Assembly: GCA_015711875.1 (NCBI GenBank)
Contig: JACVJG010000025.1
Coordinates: 1 to 13,194, forward strand
Direction: 5' to 3'
DNA length: 13,194 nucleotides
DNA from: Candidatus Solincola jinzensis
GTDB lineage: Bacteria; Actinomycetota; Geothermincolia; Geothermincolales; RBG-13-55-18
Position 1 is the first letter of the stretch, and each line of letters starts with the position of its first letter. This document shows, in pieces, positions 12,790 through 13,194 of the stretch. Made by a program: the position numbers and the translations under genes. A model generated the notes under the pieces. It saw only the letters and a list, made by a program, of their open reading frames with translations, did no database searches and was not told the DNA's origin.

Positions 12790-13194
12790 ATGATGTCTGG
12801 CAAGAGAAAGATCGGAAGGGGAGTGGCCATCGTCGGCGCGGGCATGTCCAACTTCGGCATGTTCCCCGACAAGGACTCAAAGGACCTCTTCGCGGAGGCC
12901 TTCAGCGAGATGCTGGCCAGCGTGGACAAGGGATTCGACCCCGCCGACATCCAGGCGGCGTGGATAGGGAACTTCAGCAACGACTTCTTTGTGCACCAGG
13001 CGCACTGGGGGCCGATAATCGCCGACCTCACGGGCATCGTGCCCAGGGCGGTGACCAGGACGGAGGGAGCCTGCGCCTCCAGCACCCTGGCCATGCGGGA
13101 CGGGCTCATGGCCATAGCCTCCGGCATGTACGACATCGTGCTGGCGGGCGGGGTGGAGGAGATGTCCAAGTGCACCACCGAGGAGGTCACCGAG
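12790..13194 (+). CDS. Thiolase family protein (SCP-x/archaeal-type acetyl-CoA acetyltransferase), 3' partial
   Basis: 135 codons run open to the right edge, so the C-terminal two-thirds is missing. The N-terminus GVAIVGAGMSNFGMFPDKDS and the nucleophile motif TEGACASSTLAMRDG (active Cys in GACAS), followed by DIVLAGGVEEMSK, are those of the thiolase superfamily, in the form common to SCP-x and archaeal acetoacetyl-CoA thiolases. Such thiolases often work with a small DUF35 OB-fold partner encoded next door, which would be outside the window. AAGGAGG (12779-12785) serves either ATG 12790 (4 nt) or ATG 12793 (7 nt); the start is uncertain by one codon. As the last gene of the acyl-CoA set it would cleave a 3-oxoacyl-CoA. 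The His and second Cys of the active site cannot be checked. Confidence 0.88.
   Translation, partial: MMSGKRKIGRGVAIVGAGMSNFGMFPDKDSKDLFAEAFSEMLASVDKGFDPADIQAAWIGNFSNDFFVHQAHWGPIIADLTGIVPRAVTRTEGACASSTLAMRDGLMAIASGMYDIVLAGGVEEMSKCTTEEVTE

Noticed and set aside
12341..13190. Two long minus-strand open frames across the mutase-thiolase gap
   Set aside because: Their composition (Pro, Arg, Ser) and overlap with the well-supported thiolase indicate chance open frames in GC-rich DNA.

Overview
This is a 13.2-kb stretch of bacterial DNA, high in GC (roughly 60-65 % by eye), in which every recognisable gene lies on the + strand. An oxygen-sensitive class III ribonucleotide reductase, a DUF3786 protein and a B12-dependent acyl-CoA mutase point to an anaerobic or facultative high-GC bacterium. 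Frequent AGG and ATA codons and several TTG or GTG starts would fit anaerobic or thermophilic actinobacterial or chloroflexotal lineages. I cannot fix the taxon from this sequence alone.

Left block (1-4396): a compact operon. It holds nrdD (5' end outside the window), interrupted by a 217-residue mini-intein placed directly before a conserved cysteine; a CxxC redoxin overlapping the nrdD tail by 41 nt; nrdG, the radical-SAM activase; a Nudix hydrolase; and a DUF3786 protein. Together they make deoxynucleotides without oxygen (reductase, probable electron donor, activase), with a probable nucleotide-clean-up enzyme attached.

Middle block (4397-7861): regulators separated by long gaps without genes. 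A PadR regulator sits behind an AT-rich promoter with repeated TAGTTA motifs. A TetR regulator and a PaaI-type hotdog thioesterase follow, and this pair is bracketed by two inverted copies of a 130-140-bp repeat (5284-5423 and 7522-7651, about 90 % identical over 90 bp). The 700-bp gap between tetR and the thioesterase carries several perfect palindromes.

Right block (7862-13194): an acyl-CoA cluster. It holds a short-chain dehydrogenase, an acyl-CoA dehydrogenase, a split coenzyme-B12 acyl-CoA mutase (large and small subunits) and the start of an SCP-x-type thiolase that runs off the window. The set suggests rearrangement, dehydrogenation and cleavage of an unusual, perhaps branched, acyl-CoA. 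The mutase lacks the arginine and histidine that mark methylmalonyl-CoA mutase, so its substrate is unknown.

The points I would check first are the intein at a catalytic cysteine of NrdD, the redoxin embedded in the nrd operon, the altered active site of the mutase, and the inverted repeat pair around tetR-thioesterase.
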